Positions 32,668 through 40,606 of a stretch of DNA of 40,606 nucleotides are shown here, piece after piece (the stretch's first letter is position 1; every line of letters begins with the position of its first letter). The position numbers and the translations under genes are program-made. Source of the stretch: Myxococcales bacterium (GTDB lineage: Bacteria > Myxococcota_A > Polyangia > Polyangiales > Polyangiaceae); contig JAHFDV010000003.1 of assembly GCA_023248815.1 (NCBI GenBank), forward strand, positions 1 to 40,606, given 5' to 3'. Below the pieces are notes generated by a model. It was not told the origin of the DNA, searched no databases, and saw nothing but the letters and a program-made list of their open reading frames with translations.

Positions 32668-32942
32668 GAGACGCGGCGCGGTTTCCGCGACGGACGAGGC
32701 GCAGGCTCTCCGAGGATTTCGCGGTCGATCTGAGCCTGTTCGATGGCTGTGAGCACGAGGGGGCGTCCATACCAAGCGACCGCCTTCTCCCACGCTTCCT
32801 GACGCTTCATTTGTTCGATGAACTCGGAAAAGACCGCCGAGACATTTCCCTTGTGAAGACGCTTCGCACGTTTTGTGACGAGCGCGAGATCATCTTGATG
32901 AATCGATAGGCTCACCTTTTTGGTCACACCAGAGCGCCTCAT
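32664..32942 (-). CDS. vapB: VapB-type antitoxin (ribbon-helix-helix)
   Basis: 92 residues from ATG at 32942. The N-terminus KKVSLSIHQDDLALVTKRAKRL followed by GNVSAVFSEFIEQM is an RHH DNA-binding pattern (beta strand, two helices). The C-terminal part (QAQIDREILGEPAPRPSRK) is basic and Pro-rich and should wrap the toxin. The start codon lies inside a perfect inverted repeat, which suits negative autoregulation by the VapBC complex. The gene lies 69 bp downstream of uvrA. Confidence 0.85.
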   Translation of the reverse strand: MRRSGVTKKVSLSIHQDDLALVTKRAKRLHKGNVSAVFSEFIEQMKRQEAWEKAVAWYGRPLVLTAIEQAQIDREILGEPAPRPSRKPRRVS

Positions 32943-32965
32943 TGTACTCCACAAGGTAGTACAAT
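32941..32965. promoter_or_regulatory. vapBC operator dyad
   Basis: ATTGTACT-N9-AGTACAAT: perfect 8-bp arms overlapping the vapB start codon. On the minus strand TTGACG with TACCTT after 16 bp lies across it and would be blocked when the dyad is bound. Confidence 0.65.
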
Positions 32966-33010
32966 CTCCGTCTCCGTCAACCTCACCCAGAGCGCGGAAG
33001 GGCCGCGCGC

Positions 33011-35818
33011 TCACCCCTTCGAAAGGCGTCGCGCCAAGTACGGGGCCGTCGCACTTCGTTCGTTCTTTGCAATCTCTTCCGGCGTCCCCGCAGCGACAAT
33101 CTCACCACCAAGCACGCCTGCGCCCGGACCGATATCGATGAGCCAGTCGGCCGCGGTGAGAACGTCGAGATGGTGCTCGACGACGACGACGGTGTTGCCC
33201 GCATCGCGAAGCGCGAAGAGCGCGCGAAGGAGGATCTCGATGTCGGAGAAGTGCAGTCCCGCCGTGGGTTCGTCGAGCACGTAGAGCGTGCGGCCCGTCG
33301 AACGCCGTGAGAGCTCACGCGCGAGCTTCAAGCGTTGCGCTTCGCCGCCCGAGAGCGTGTTCGCGGGCTGGCCGAGCGAGATGTACCCGAGACCGACGTC
33401 GAGCATCGCGGTCACGCGGTCGCGAATCTTTGGGATCGCTTCGAAGAGCTTGCTGGCTTCGAGCACGGAGAGCGCGAGTACATCGGAGATGGAGTGCCCG
33501 CGGAACTCGACCTCGAGCGTTTCGCGGTTGTAGCGCTTGCCCCGGCACTCTTCGCACTGGATGTAGACGTCCGGAAGAAATTGCATCTCGACGCGGCGCA
33601 CGCCGTCGCCTTTGCAAGCTTCGCAGCGGCCGCCCTTGGTGTTGAACGAGAAGCGTCCCGCTTTGTAGCCACGTGCACGCGCTTCGGGGAGCGACGCGAA
33701 GAGCTCGCGGAGCTCGGCGAGAATTCCTGAATACGATGCTGGGTTCGAACGTGGAGTTCGACCGATTGGATCTTGATCGAGCGCGATGAGCTGATCGATT
33801 TGCGCTTCGCCGTCGATGCGCTCGGCATTGATTGGATGAAGCGCGCCCCGCAACGAGCCGCGAATCGTCGGCAAGAGCGAGTGCATGATCAGGCTCGATT
33901 TACCGCTCCCCGAGACTCCCGAAATGGCGACGAAGAGGCCGAGGGGGACCTCGACGGTGACATTCTTCAAGTTGTGGAGACGTGCTCCCGAGAGCGTGAT
34001 CTTCGCGCGCGTGGGACTTCTTCGTCCGCGACCGAAGCTCAAGTTCGTATCGCCCCGCAAGAACGCCGCGATGCTGTTCGTGCCTTGCGCGAGCTCTTGT
34101 GGAGTTCCTTCGGAGAGGATCGTTCCGCCGAGCGCGCCCGCCGCGGGCCCCAACTCGACGATGTGATCGCATTCTTTGATCGCATCGCGCTGATGCTCGA
34201 CGACGATCAACGTGTTGCCGAGATCACGGAGACGCTTCTCGGCGACGACGAGCTTCTCTTGGTCGCGCGGGTGAAGACCCACGGTGGGCTCGTCGAGGAC
34301 GTAGAGCACGCCCGAGAGATCCGAGCCGAGCTGATTGGCGAGACGGATGCGTTGCGCCTCCCCCATCGAGAGCGTGCCCGTCGTTCGGTTCAAGGAAAGA
34401 TAAGGTAGCCCCACCTCGAGCAAGAAGCGCAGGCGCTGGCGAAGCGGCGTCGCGATGGATTTCACGAGCTCGTTCTCGTCGGGCGTTTCGAAGAACTTCG
34501 CGAGGTCTTCGATCGATTGGTCGACGAGGATGGCGATGTTCTGTTCGCGAAACGTCACGGAGAGCGCGTCGTCCGAGAGGCGTCGCCCTTTGCACGAAGC
34601 GCAGGTCTCTTCACGAAGGAACGTGCGGAGCTCACGAAGCAAGGGCGCTCCATCGACGGCATCGGCGTCGGATTCGCTCTCGATGCGCTCTTCGATGGCG
34701 CGGATGACGCCTTCGTAATCCGCATCTTTCTTCGCGCCTTTGGCCGCCTTCGCATTCTTGGTCCCGCGCAGGAGGCGGTCCCGGTCGTCGCTCGGCAGTG
34801 CTTTCCACGCTTTGTCGGGGTCGATGCCGAGCACGTCTTTCGCGCGCGCGAGCTCGATGAGATACGAAGCCGAGCCGCGCTGACCCCACGCGAGCATTAC
34901 GCCTTCACGCAATGACGAAGCGGGATCGCCGATCAGTCGTTCGATGTCGACGACCTCGCGAACGCCGAGGCCATTGCAGGTCGCGCACGCACCGATGGGA
35001 TGATTGAAGGAGAAGAGACGCGGCTCGAGTGGCGGAATCGCGCGGTTGCAGGTCGTGCATGAGTAATTCTCCGAAAAATAGAGACTCGGTTGCCCTTCGG
35101 GCTCGACGAGAATCGAGCCTCCGCCCAGCGACAACGCGAGCTCCGTGCTCTCGCTGATGCGTTGCTTGGCGCTCGACTTCACGACGATGCGATCGACGAC
35201 GACGTCGAGGTCGTGAGGTTTCGTTTTGTCCGGGACGAGGTCGTCGCCGAGATCGACGAGCACGCCGTCGATGCGTGCCCGGATGAATCCTTCTTTGCGC
35301 AAGCGATCGAGCTCCAGCCGCAGCTCACCTTTGCGATGCCGCGCGATCGGCGCGAACACCGTCATCTTCGTTCCTTCGTCCAGAGCGAGCATGCGGTCGA
35401 CCATCTGCACGACGGTCTGCGCTTCGATCGCGCGTCCACAATTCGGGCAGTGCGGCGTCCCGGCGCGCGCATAGAGAAGACGCAGGAAATCTAGGCATTC
35501 GGTGACGGTGCCGACGGTCGAACGCGGCGATCGCGAAAGAGGCCGCTGGGGCAATGCGATCGCAGGTGAAAGCCCTTCGATGCGATCGACGTCGGGGCGC
35601 GGAAGGAGCTCGAGAAATTGCCGCGCGCGAATGTCCATCGACTCGACGTAGCGACGCTCGCCCTCGGCGTAGATTGTGTCGAACGCGAGGCTCGTCTTCC
35701 CCGAGCCGCTGGGCCCGACGAAGGCAATGAGCTTCCCTTTCGGCAAGCGCACGGACACATTTTTGAGGTTGTGCTCGCGCGCTCCAATGACGGAGATGAC
35801 TTCGTTCGAATCGGTCAC
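33011..35818 (-). CDS. uvrA: Excinuclease ABC subunit A
   Basis: 935 residues, GTG start with AAGGT upstream. UvrA finds DNA lesions and delivers UvrB. Seen: Walker A of the first NBD GPSGSGKTSLAFDT, the UvrB-binding region after CPNCGR, the zinc modules CTTC...CATC and CEAC...CEEC, second Walker A GVSGSGKSSLIM, and second signature TLSGGEAQRLKLA with LDEPTAGLHFSD. The first ABC signature reads LSMGEAQRIRLA in place of LSGGE. An Ala/Lys-rich insertion (KNAKAAKGAKKDAD) sits near residue 365. The EamA gene upstream ends 6 bp before the start, so they are probably one operon. Confidence 0.96.
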   Translation of the reverse strand: MTDSNEVISVIGAREHNLKNVSVRLPKGKLIAFVGPSGSGKTSLAFDTIYAEGERRYVESMDIRARQFLELLPRPDVDRIEGLSPAIALPQRPLSRSPRSTVGTVTECLDFLRLLYARAGTPHCPNCGRAIEAQTVVQMVDRMLALDEGTKMTVFAPIARHRKGELRLELDRLRKEGFIRARIDGVLVDLGDDLVPDKTKPHDLDVVVDRIVVKSSAKQRISESTELALSLGGGSILVEPEGQPSLYFSENYSCTTCNRAIPPLEPRLFSFNHPIGACATCNGLGVREVVDIERLIGDPASSLREGVMLAWGQRGSASYLIELARAKDVLGIDPDKAWKALPSDDRDRLLRGTKNAKAAKGAKKDADYEGVIRAIEERIESESDADAVDGAPLLRELRTFLREETCASCKGRRLSDDALSVTFREQNIAILVDQSIEDLAKFFETPDENELVKSIATPLRQRLRFLLEVGLPYLSLNRTTGTLSMGEAQRIRLANQLGSDLSGVLYVLDEPTVGLHPRDQEKLVVAEKRLRDLGNTLIVVEHQRDAIKECDHIVELGPAAGALGGTILSEGTPQELAQGTNSIAAFLRGDTNLSFGRGRRSPTRAKITLSGARLHNLKNVTVEVPLGLFVAISGVSGSGKSSLIMHSLLPTIRGSLRGALHPINAERIDGEAQIDQLIALDQDPIGRTPRSNPASYSGILAELRELFASLPEARARGYKAGRFSFNTKGGRCEACKGDGVRRVEMQFLPDVYIQCEECRGKRYNRETLEVEFRGHSISDVLALSVLEASKLFEAIPKIRDRVTAMLDVGLGYISLGQPANTLSGGEAQRLKLARELSRRSTGRTLYVLDEPTAGLHFSDIEILLRALFALRDAGNTVVVVEHHLDVLTAADWLIDIGPGAGVLGGEIVAAGTPEEIAKNERSATAPYLARRLSKG

Positions 35819-35824
35819 GATCGT

Positions 35825-36823
35825 TTACCTTACCGCACTATCGATTTTTTTATTGAGAGCGTCTTCTGGAGGCGGGAAATCTCGAAGCTTCGTTCGTGCG
35901 CCATCGAGTGAAACGAGGATGCTTCCCGAGATGACGAGAGCCATTCCGAGAGCTGAATGAAGGGACAAGCGCTCGCTCAAGACGAGCATCGATGCCGCGG
36001 CGCTGAGGACCACCGTGAGATTCGAAAAAGCGCCGATGCGTGCCGCCGTCTCTAGCGCATAAGCGCGCGTCATCGCCAGCTGCGCAAAGCCTGCGCAGGT
36101 TCCTGCCGCCATCATCGCGAAGACGCTCTTTCGGTCGAACACAGGAACCGTGTGTAGGGTCGCAAGCGACAAGAGTCCGAGAAAGATCGTTCCCGTGATC
36201 GAGAAGTGGAACACGATGGCTTCGACCGAGGGCTGCTTCTCCTCTCGTCCAATCCGGCGGAGCATCATCATCGCGAACGACGAGAACACCGCCGCGAGGA
36301 TCGCGACGAGGGCCGGAAATGAAGCTCGTCCGTGCCCGCCGAGGGGTATGTCTTCGCCGAAAACAGGTGCGAAGAGAAAGGGCGGCCTCATGACGAGCAC
36401 GACGCCGAACGTCGAGAGGAGCACGAAGAACCATGCGCGGGGACCCGTCGCCTCACCGAGAATGCGTGGCGCGAGGATCGCGATGAGCACGGGAGTCAGC
36501 GCGAAGAGGGTGCAGGCATCGCCGAGAGGCAGCGACTTCGATCCAATCGCAAAGAACGTGCAGGTGAGCGCCAGCGTTCCAAAGATGCTGCGCGCCCACA
36601 TCTTCGAAGTTCCGAGACCTGCGAGCGGCTTCTTTCGAAGGCGCGATGCTGCGAACGCAATCATCGCCCCCACCACCGCACGCGAGCAGGCGACGAGAGG
36701 CCACGGAACTCCGCTTGTCGCAAACCGCGCCGTCACGTTCATCGAGGCGAAGAGGATGCAGCCCGCGGTCATCCACCCGTACGCCGCCAAGCGGTGCGGC
36801 GAGCGATTGGGTGCGTGCTCCAC
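35825..36823 (-). CDS. EamA/DMT-family transporter
   Basis: 332 residues, GTG start. About ten hydrophobic segments in two repeats of five, the DMT pattern: MTAGCILFASMNVTARFA at the start, ALTCTFFAIGSKSLPLGDACTLFALTPVLIAILA at the end of the first repeat, and SVFAMMAAGTCAGFAQLAMTRAYALETAARIGAF in the second. These carriers move small metabolites, often amino acids or nucleosides, out of the cell; the substrate is unknown. The stop TAA overlaps the ribosome-binding region of uvrA. The gene is divergent from the zinc-finger/TPR gene over 61 bp. Confidence 0.85.
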   Translation of the reverse strand: MEHAPNRSPHRLAAYGWMTAGCILFASMNVTARFATSGVPWPLVACSRAVVGAMIAFAASRLRKKPLAGLGTSKMWARSIFGTLALTCTFFAIGSKSLPLGDACTLFALTPVLIAILAPRILGEATGPRAWFFVLLSTFGVVLVMRPPFLFAPVFGEDIPLGGHGRASFPALVAILAAVFSSFAMMMLRRIGREEKQPSVEAIVFHFSITGTIFLGLLSLATLHTVPVFDRKSVFAMMAAGTCAGFAQLAMTRAYALETAARIGAFSNLTVVLSAAASMLVLSERLSLHSALGMALVISGSILVSLDGARTKLRDFPPPEDALNKKIDSAVR

Positions 36824-36884
36824 GGCGCGACCTTAGCCTAGAAAGGGGCGTACTTCTGACCGTTCGTGATACGCTCGGCAGCCC

Positions 36885-39584
36885 ATGCTGCGCATTGCTT
36901 GCGAGTCGTGTCACGCGCCTTATCAAGTGGACGAGCGACGCGTTCCGCCCGCCGGATTGAAGATGCGCTGCCCGAAGTGCGGCCACTCTTTCGTCGTCAA
37001 ACAGAACGGCGAGACCGCCCCCGTCGAAACCGCCCCGTCCAAGGAAGGGACGCCCAGCGCCAACCGCAGTAAAGCGACGATGGTCGGTGTCGCTGCCCAA
37101 TCTGGAGCGAGTCCTGCGACTCGAACCGCGGCTGCTGCGAGCGTCGATGAACCGGCTTCGCAGCGCGAGACGGCGCCCGAGCTCCCGCGCATGGGACCGC
37201 AAGGCTCTGCCATCGCAGCCGCGGCAAAACTGACGCGACCCGAGCTCCCGAAGACCCGCCCCGAAGCTCCGAAGAGTCCGCCGAAGCCTCCGCCCCCCGC
37301 GCCACGAAAGGTCGAGAAATCTGGATTCGAAGATCTTCCCGCGGCGCGATCCGAAGGAAAATCAGGACCGCTCGATGTCGATCTTCCGGCCGCGAAGCCG
37401 ACCGCAAAGATTCCTGCGACGCGTCCCCCGCTCGACGCAGATCTTCCTGCTGCCAAGGCCCCGATGGCGACGGGCGCAGCGAAACCGAGGCTCGATTCGG
37501 ATCGCGATCTGCCGGCGCGCGCAAAGACCTCTCCCGCCGTTCCGAAGCCGAAGGCGCCTGAACCGCAAGCTCCTGCGGCCCGTGACATGATGGAGCTGGA
37601 TCTCCCTGCCAACGCGTCGGACCTTCCGGCGCGCGCGGAAGTCGGACTACCCGCGCGGGGAGGAGATTCGGCGGATCCTTTCACGGATGACCCGTTCGGC
37701 GGTCCCGACTCGTTCGGCGAGATCGACTTGCCCGCCCTCGGCGAAAACCTTCCGAGCGTCCCCAATCAACTTCCTGCCGTCGCGAATTCCCTTCCTGAAG
37801 TGGCAGGTACACTGCCGGCCGTCGCCAACGCGCTTCCGGCCGTCGGCCAGACGCTGCCGAAGGTGGCCGATGCGCTGCCGGCGAAGGCCAACTACGGATC
37901 CCTCGTCGACGAAGGCGACCCTTTCGGCGCGCCGATCTCCGAGGCTCCGAGCCACGCGCTGAATGCTCACGACGGAGGAGCGGGCGGTGGGTCGCCCTTC
38001 GACGACCTGGATGAGATGGATGGATTCGGAGCTGCCTTGCTCGGCCCCGCGCGCACGCAAAAAGAAGCAAAGGAGCGCGATCTCGGCGCAACCGATGTCG
38101 ATGCGCCGCACGACCACGCAGAACCGGTTCATGCGCACGGCCCCGCGCCGTCGACCGACGCGTCGCCAAAAGAAAAAGGATTCGGCGAAGTCGATCTCGG
38201 AGGCTCGTCGTCCGAGGAGTCGGCCTCACTCGACGCCGGTGCTGAGCTCGACCTCGGCACGTCGACGGCTCCGGAAGACGGCACCGAGCTCGCGTTGCCC
38301 ATGCAGTCGGGCATCACGGCGGCGGCGACCGGACGAAAGCGCACACCCGACGCGGGTCCTCCGAAGAAGCGCTCTCGCGCGCCTGCGATTTTCGCGGCGT
38401 GCATCGTCGTCATTGCGGCGGCAGGTGCAGGCTTGCACTTCACGCCCTACGGTCTTTTCGGTCGCAATTTCATCAGCGATACGATTCATCAAAAAGAGTA
38501 CGACCAGGCCGCGACGCGGCTCGTTGGAGTGACGCGCGCGAAAGCCGCGACCGACGTCTTCTCCGATTCGTTGGCGGCGACGGAAGATGCGGCGCGAGAG
38601 CACGCTGCGCTCCCACGCGCTCACGGTGTCGCTGCGTATGCCGCGCTCACCGAGTTCCTCGCGCAGCTTCGCTTTGGTCGCGTCCCCGAACGCGCGGCGC
38701 GTGCGAATCTCTGGATGCAGGAGATCCCGCCGGAAAAAGAGCACGTCTTTGCTCCCGTCGCTCGCGCGCTTCAGACTGCGCTCGACAAAGATCTCCCGGG
38801 TGCCGTCGCCGCGCTCGAAGCCGCCGCGAACGGCGCTTCCGCGGAGCCCGTCGCGCTCGAGATCGCGCTTGGTCGCGGTGAAGTCGAGCTGCAGCGAAGA
38901 AGCGGACAAGACGCCGTCACTGCGTTCACCAAGGCCGCTGCGATCGAAGAAGGTCCGCGCGCACACTTCGGACTCGCGCGCGCCTACGTGCTCCTCGAAG
39001 ACGTCGAGCCCGCCAACAAAGAAATTCAGGCGACGCTCAAGCTCTCGCCGAATCACGTCGGTGCACGCACGCTCTCTGCGCGCTCCCTATGGGACTTCGA
39101 CCGAAACGAAAAAGACGCGCTGCAATTGCTCGCCAAGGTGATCGAAGGCGCAACGGGGACGGCCGGCACCGACGACTCGAATGTTTCACTGAATGACCTC
39201 GCGGATGCCTACGCCGAACGCGGATGGATCCATCTCGCGAAGGGCCGCGCGACCGAAGCACGCGCGGCGTTCGATGGCGGTCTGAAAGCCGAGCCACAGA
39301 ACATTCGCGCCCTACTCGGTTACGGTGAGCTCTTCTTCAACGAAGGCCGCTACGCAGAGGCACTCGCGCGTTTCGATCTCGCGATGCAGACGGCCGCGTC
39401 CGATCCCGTCGTCGTCGTCGCCAATGCGAAAGCGAAGATGATGCTCGAGCGACTTCAAGATGCGAAGACCCAGCTCGCGGCTGCCAAAGCGGAGCACCCT
39501 GAAAATTGGCGCGTTTCTTATTGGCTCGCGCGCACGGAGCAAACGCTCGGCAATCAAGAAGCGACCGAAAAAGAGTACGCGTAA
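36885..39584 (+). CDS. MJ0042 zinc-finger, LPxVA-repeat, membrane-spanning TPR protein (ends at in-frame TAA)
   Basis: 899 codons. Residues 1-40 are an MJ0042 zinc ribbon (C6/C9 and C29/C32: ACESC...RCPKCGHSFVV). Residues about 60-480 are Pro/Ala-rich, disordered, with many LPA motifs and an eight-fold seven-residue repeat. One membrane helix lies at about 499-520 (APAIFAACIVVIAAAGAGL), placing the zinc finger in the cytoplasm and the C-terminal TPRs in the periplasm. TPR helices follow (ALEIALGRGEVELQR, AHFGLARAYVLLEDV, ALLGYGELFFNEGRYAEALARFD). The TAA at 39582-39584 stops within a TPR, although the frame continues with further TPRs. The layout is common in Myxococcota; function unknown. 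Confidence 0.8.
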   Translation: MLRIACESCHAPYQVDERRVPPAGLKMRCPKCGHSFVVKQNGETAPVETAPSKEGTPSANRSKATMVGVAAQSGASPATRTAAAASVDEPASQRETAPELPRMGPQGSAIAAAAKLTRPELPKTRPEAPKSPPKPPPPAPRKVEKSGFEDLPAARSEGKSGPLDVDLPAAKPTAKIPATRPPLDADLPAAKAPMATGAAKPRLDSDRDLPARAKTSPAVPKPKAPEPQAPAARDMMELDLPANASDLPARAEVGLPARGGDSADPFTDDPFGGPDSFGEIDLPALGENLPSVPNQLPAVANSLPEVAGTLPAVANALPAVGQTLPKVADALPAKANYGSLVDEGDPFGAPISEAPSHALNAHDGGAGGGSPFDDLDEMDGFGAALLGPARTQKEAKERDLGATDVDAPHDHAEPVHAHGPAPSTDASPKEKGFGEVDLGGSSSEESASLDAGAELDLGTSTAPEDGTELALPMQSGITAAATGRKRTPDAGPPKKRSRAPAIFAACIVVIAAAGAGLHFTPYGLFGRNFISDTIHQKEYDQAATRLVGVTRAKAATDVFSDSLAATEDAAREHAALPRAHGVAAYAALTEFLAQLRFGRVPERAARANLWMQEIPPEKEHVFAPVARALQTALDKDLPGAVAALEAAANGASAEPVALEIALGRGEVELQRRSGQDAVTAFTKAAAIEEGPRAHFGLARAYVLLEDVEPANKEIQATLKLSPNHVGARTLSARSLWDFDRNEKDALQLLAKVIEGATGTAGTDDSNVSLNDLADAYAERGWIHLAKGRATEARAAFDGGLKAEPQNIRALLGYGELFFNEGRYAEALARFDLAMQTAASDPVVVVANAKAKMMLERLQDAKTQLAAAKAEHPENWRVSYWLARTEQTLGNQEATEKEYA
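37722..37889 (+). repeat. Eight 21-bp units encoding the heptad xxLPxVx
   Basis: Units IDLPALG, ENLPSVP, NQLPAVA, NSLPEVA, GTLPAVA, NALPAVG, QTLPKVA, DALPAKA follow in frame without gaps. The DNA has drifted between units, so this is an old protein repeat and not a recent slippage product. Confidence 0.85.
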
Positions 39585-40606
39585 GCGATCGCCCTCGTGA
39601 ATCCAAAGCATCCCGACGCCGTGCTTCCCTATGCGGGCCTGGCAGGGTTTCTCACCGAGCGCGGGTGCGCCAAAGAGGCGCAAGCCAAGCTCGAAGAGGC
39701 TCGCAAGAAGCTTCCCGATTCGTCGATGATGGAACGCGCCCTCGGTGACGTGGCGCTCGCTCAAGGCGCGCTCGACGTCGCGATCGATCACTACCGCGCA
39801 GCTGCCGGACGCGACCAGCAAGACCCCAATCCGCACTTCCGACTCGCGGTGGCTTACCGTCGCATGAAGAAGATCCCGGAAGCGCAAGCGGAGCTCGCGA
39901 AGGTCGAAGCGCTCGACAAAGAGTTCCCGGGACTCGTCGTCGAACGCGGACTTCTCTTCGAAGAGAGCGGGGATGTCGAGCAAGCGCTCGCACAGTTCAA
40001 ACAAGCGCTCGAAAAATCTCCCAACGACCTCGAATTGCAGCTTCGCGTGGGCTTTGCGTATGTGTCGGTCGATCATGCAGACGAAGCCGTCACGACCCTT
40101 CGCAAGGTCTACGAGACCAAGCCCGACTCGGCGCAGGTGAATCACGCCCTCGGTCGCGCGCTTCTCGCGCAAGGCGAGACCAAAGTCCCCGAGGCCCTCC
40201 GTTATCTGAAGCGCGCCGTCGAGCTCGACAAAACGCACGCCGAATATCACGTGTATCTTGCAATGGCCGCGAACGACTCGATGCCTGCGCAGCTCGGCCT
40301 CGCTCGCCAAGAAATTGAAAAGGCGCTCGAGATTGACCCAGCGCTCGCGGAAGCCTTCTGGCAGCGCGGTGCGCTTTCACTGAAAGAATCACGCACCGAA
40401 GACGCGCTTCGCGACGTCAAAAAGGCGCTCGAGCTGAGGCCGTCGAAGCTCGAGATTTATGCGACGCTCGCCGAAGTCTACGAAGCGAAGAACGAGAACG
40501 GCGCCGCGATCGAAGCGTGGCGTCGTGCGCTCACCGTGAAACATCCGCGACCCGCATGGCGATACCGCTACGCGAAGCAAATGAAGGAGCGCGGACAATG
40601 GGGTGA
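39585..40606 (+). pseudogene. Continuation of the TPR array beyond the in-frame stop (runs off window)
   Basis: The same reading frame stays open for 340 codons to the window edge and encodes continuous TPR units: AIALVNPKHPDAVLPYAG, AIDHYRAAAGRDQQDPNPHF, ALAQFKQALEKSPNDLELQL, ALRYLKRAVELDKTHAEYHV, EALRDVKKALELRPS-type segments. There is no ribosome-binding site near the stop; the first usable start is GTG at 39597, which would begin in mid-helix. It therefore reads as the missing C-terminal half of the preceding gene, separated by a single nonsense codon, or as a sequencing error or recoded stop. Confidence 0.75.

Noticed and set aside
37722-37889. Regular 21-bp spacing considered as CRISPR-like array
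   Set aside because: No identical repeats with unique spacers; it is an in-frame protein heptad repeat.

Overview
The window (GC-rich, dense coding, many lipobox lipoproteins, a Hanks-type Ser/Thr kinase, an MJ0042 zinc-finger/TPR protein, MinD-family ATPase with a RodZ-type HTH) looks like a chromosomal segment of a Myxococcota bacterium, probably of the Polyangia side. That placement is an inference from gene style; no rRNA is present to confirm it. Most ORF-track lines are GC-driven shadows. About 31 real coding units remain, almost all chromosomal housekeeping or envelope genes, plus one tRNA.

Layout. 1-1.8 kb: tail of a probable site-2 (M50) protease, a CBM9-like lipoprotein and a small membrane protein. 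1.8-2.47 kb: a long purine-rich gap with no gene. 2.43-3.1 kb: a promoter, tRNA-Arg(ACG) and tadA, i.e. the tRNA substrate lies 14 bp upstream of the gene for the enzyme that edits its wobble base. 3.1-9.6 kb: PDZ-thioredoxin fusion, M13 metallopeptidase lipoprotein, TlpA-like protein, NodB deacetylase, a lipoprotein (minus) and a DUF2505-like protein. 9.7-12.3 kb: SppA protease with a long beta-rich N-terminal domain. 12.3-19.8 kb, all minus: metallophosphoesterase, Ser/Thr kinase with a propeller-like sensor, trxA, lipoprotein, histone-H1-like protein, 3-hydroxyacyl-CoA dehydrogenase coupled to a zinc-ribbon membrane protein, ruvA. 20.3-25.6 kb: Thr-rich lipoprotein, GT-C glycosyltransferase, MinD/J-like/RodZ-HTH fusion, DsbA-like protein, DEDDh exonuclease. 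25.6-29.6 kb: three minus-strand genes joined by ATGA overlaps (PLP desulfhydrase/deaminase-like enzyme, DUF4091/GH123-like protein, parallel beta-helix protein). 29.7-31.6 kb: glnB-glnA nitrogen regulation pair. 31.6-32.3 kb: a cluster of inverted and tandem repeats. 32.3-36.8 kb, minus: vapBC toxin-antitoxin, uvrA and an EamA transporter. 36.9 kb to the end: a large zinc-finger/TPR membrane protein whose open frame is cut by one in-frame TAA and then continues off the window.

The most notable items are: the tRNA-Arg(ACG)-tadA linkage; the in-frame stop inside a TPR array; the MinD-like fusion protein that has lost the signature lysine and the Walker B aspartate; the repeat cluster that contains a duplicated copy of the vapC 3-prime end; an in-frame, synonymously diverged duplication of the last codons of glnB; and the unexplained 0.6-kb purine-rich noncoding stretch. 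Envelope and periplasmic redox functions are frequent (four thioredoxin-fold proteins), but they are scattered and do not form one operon.
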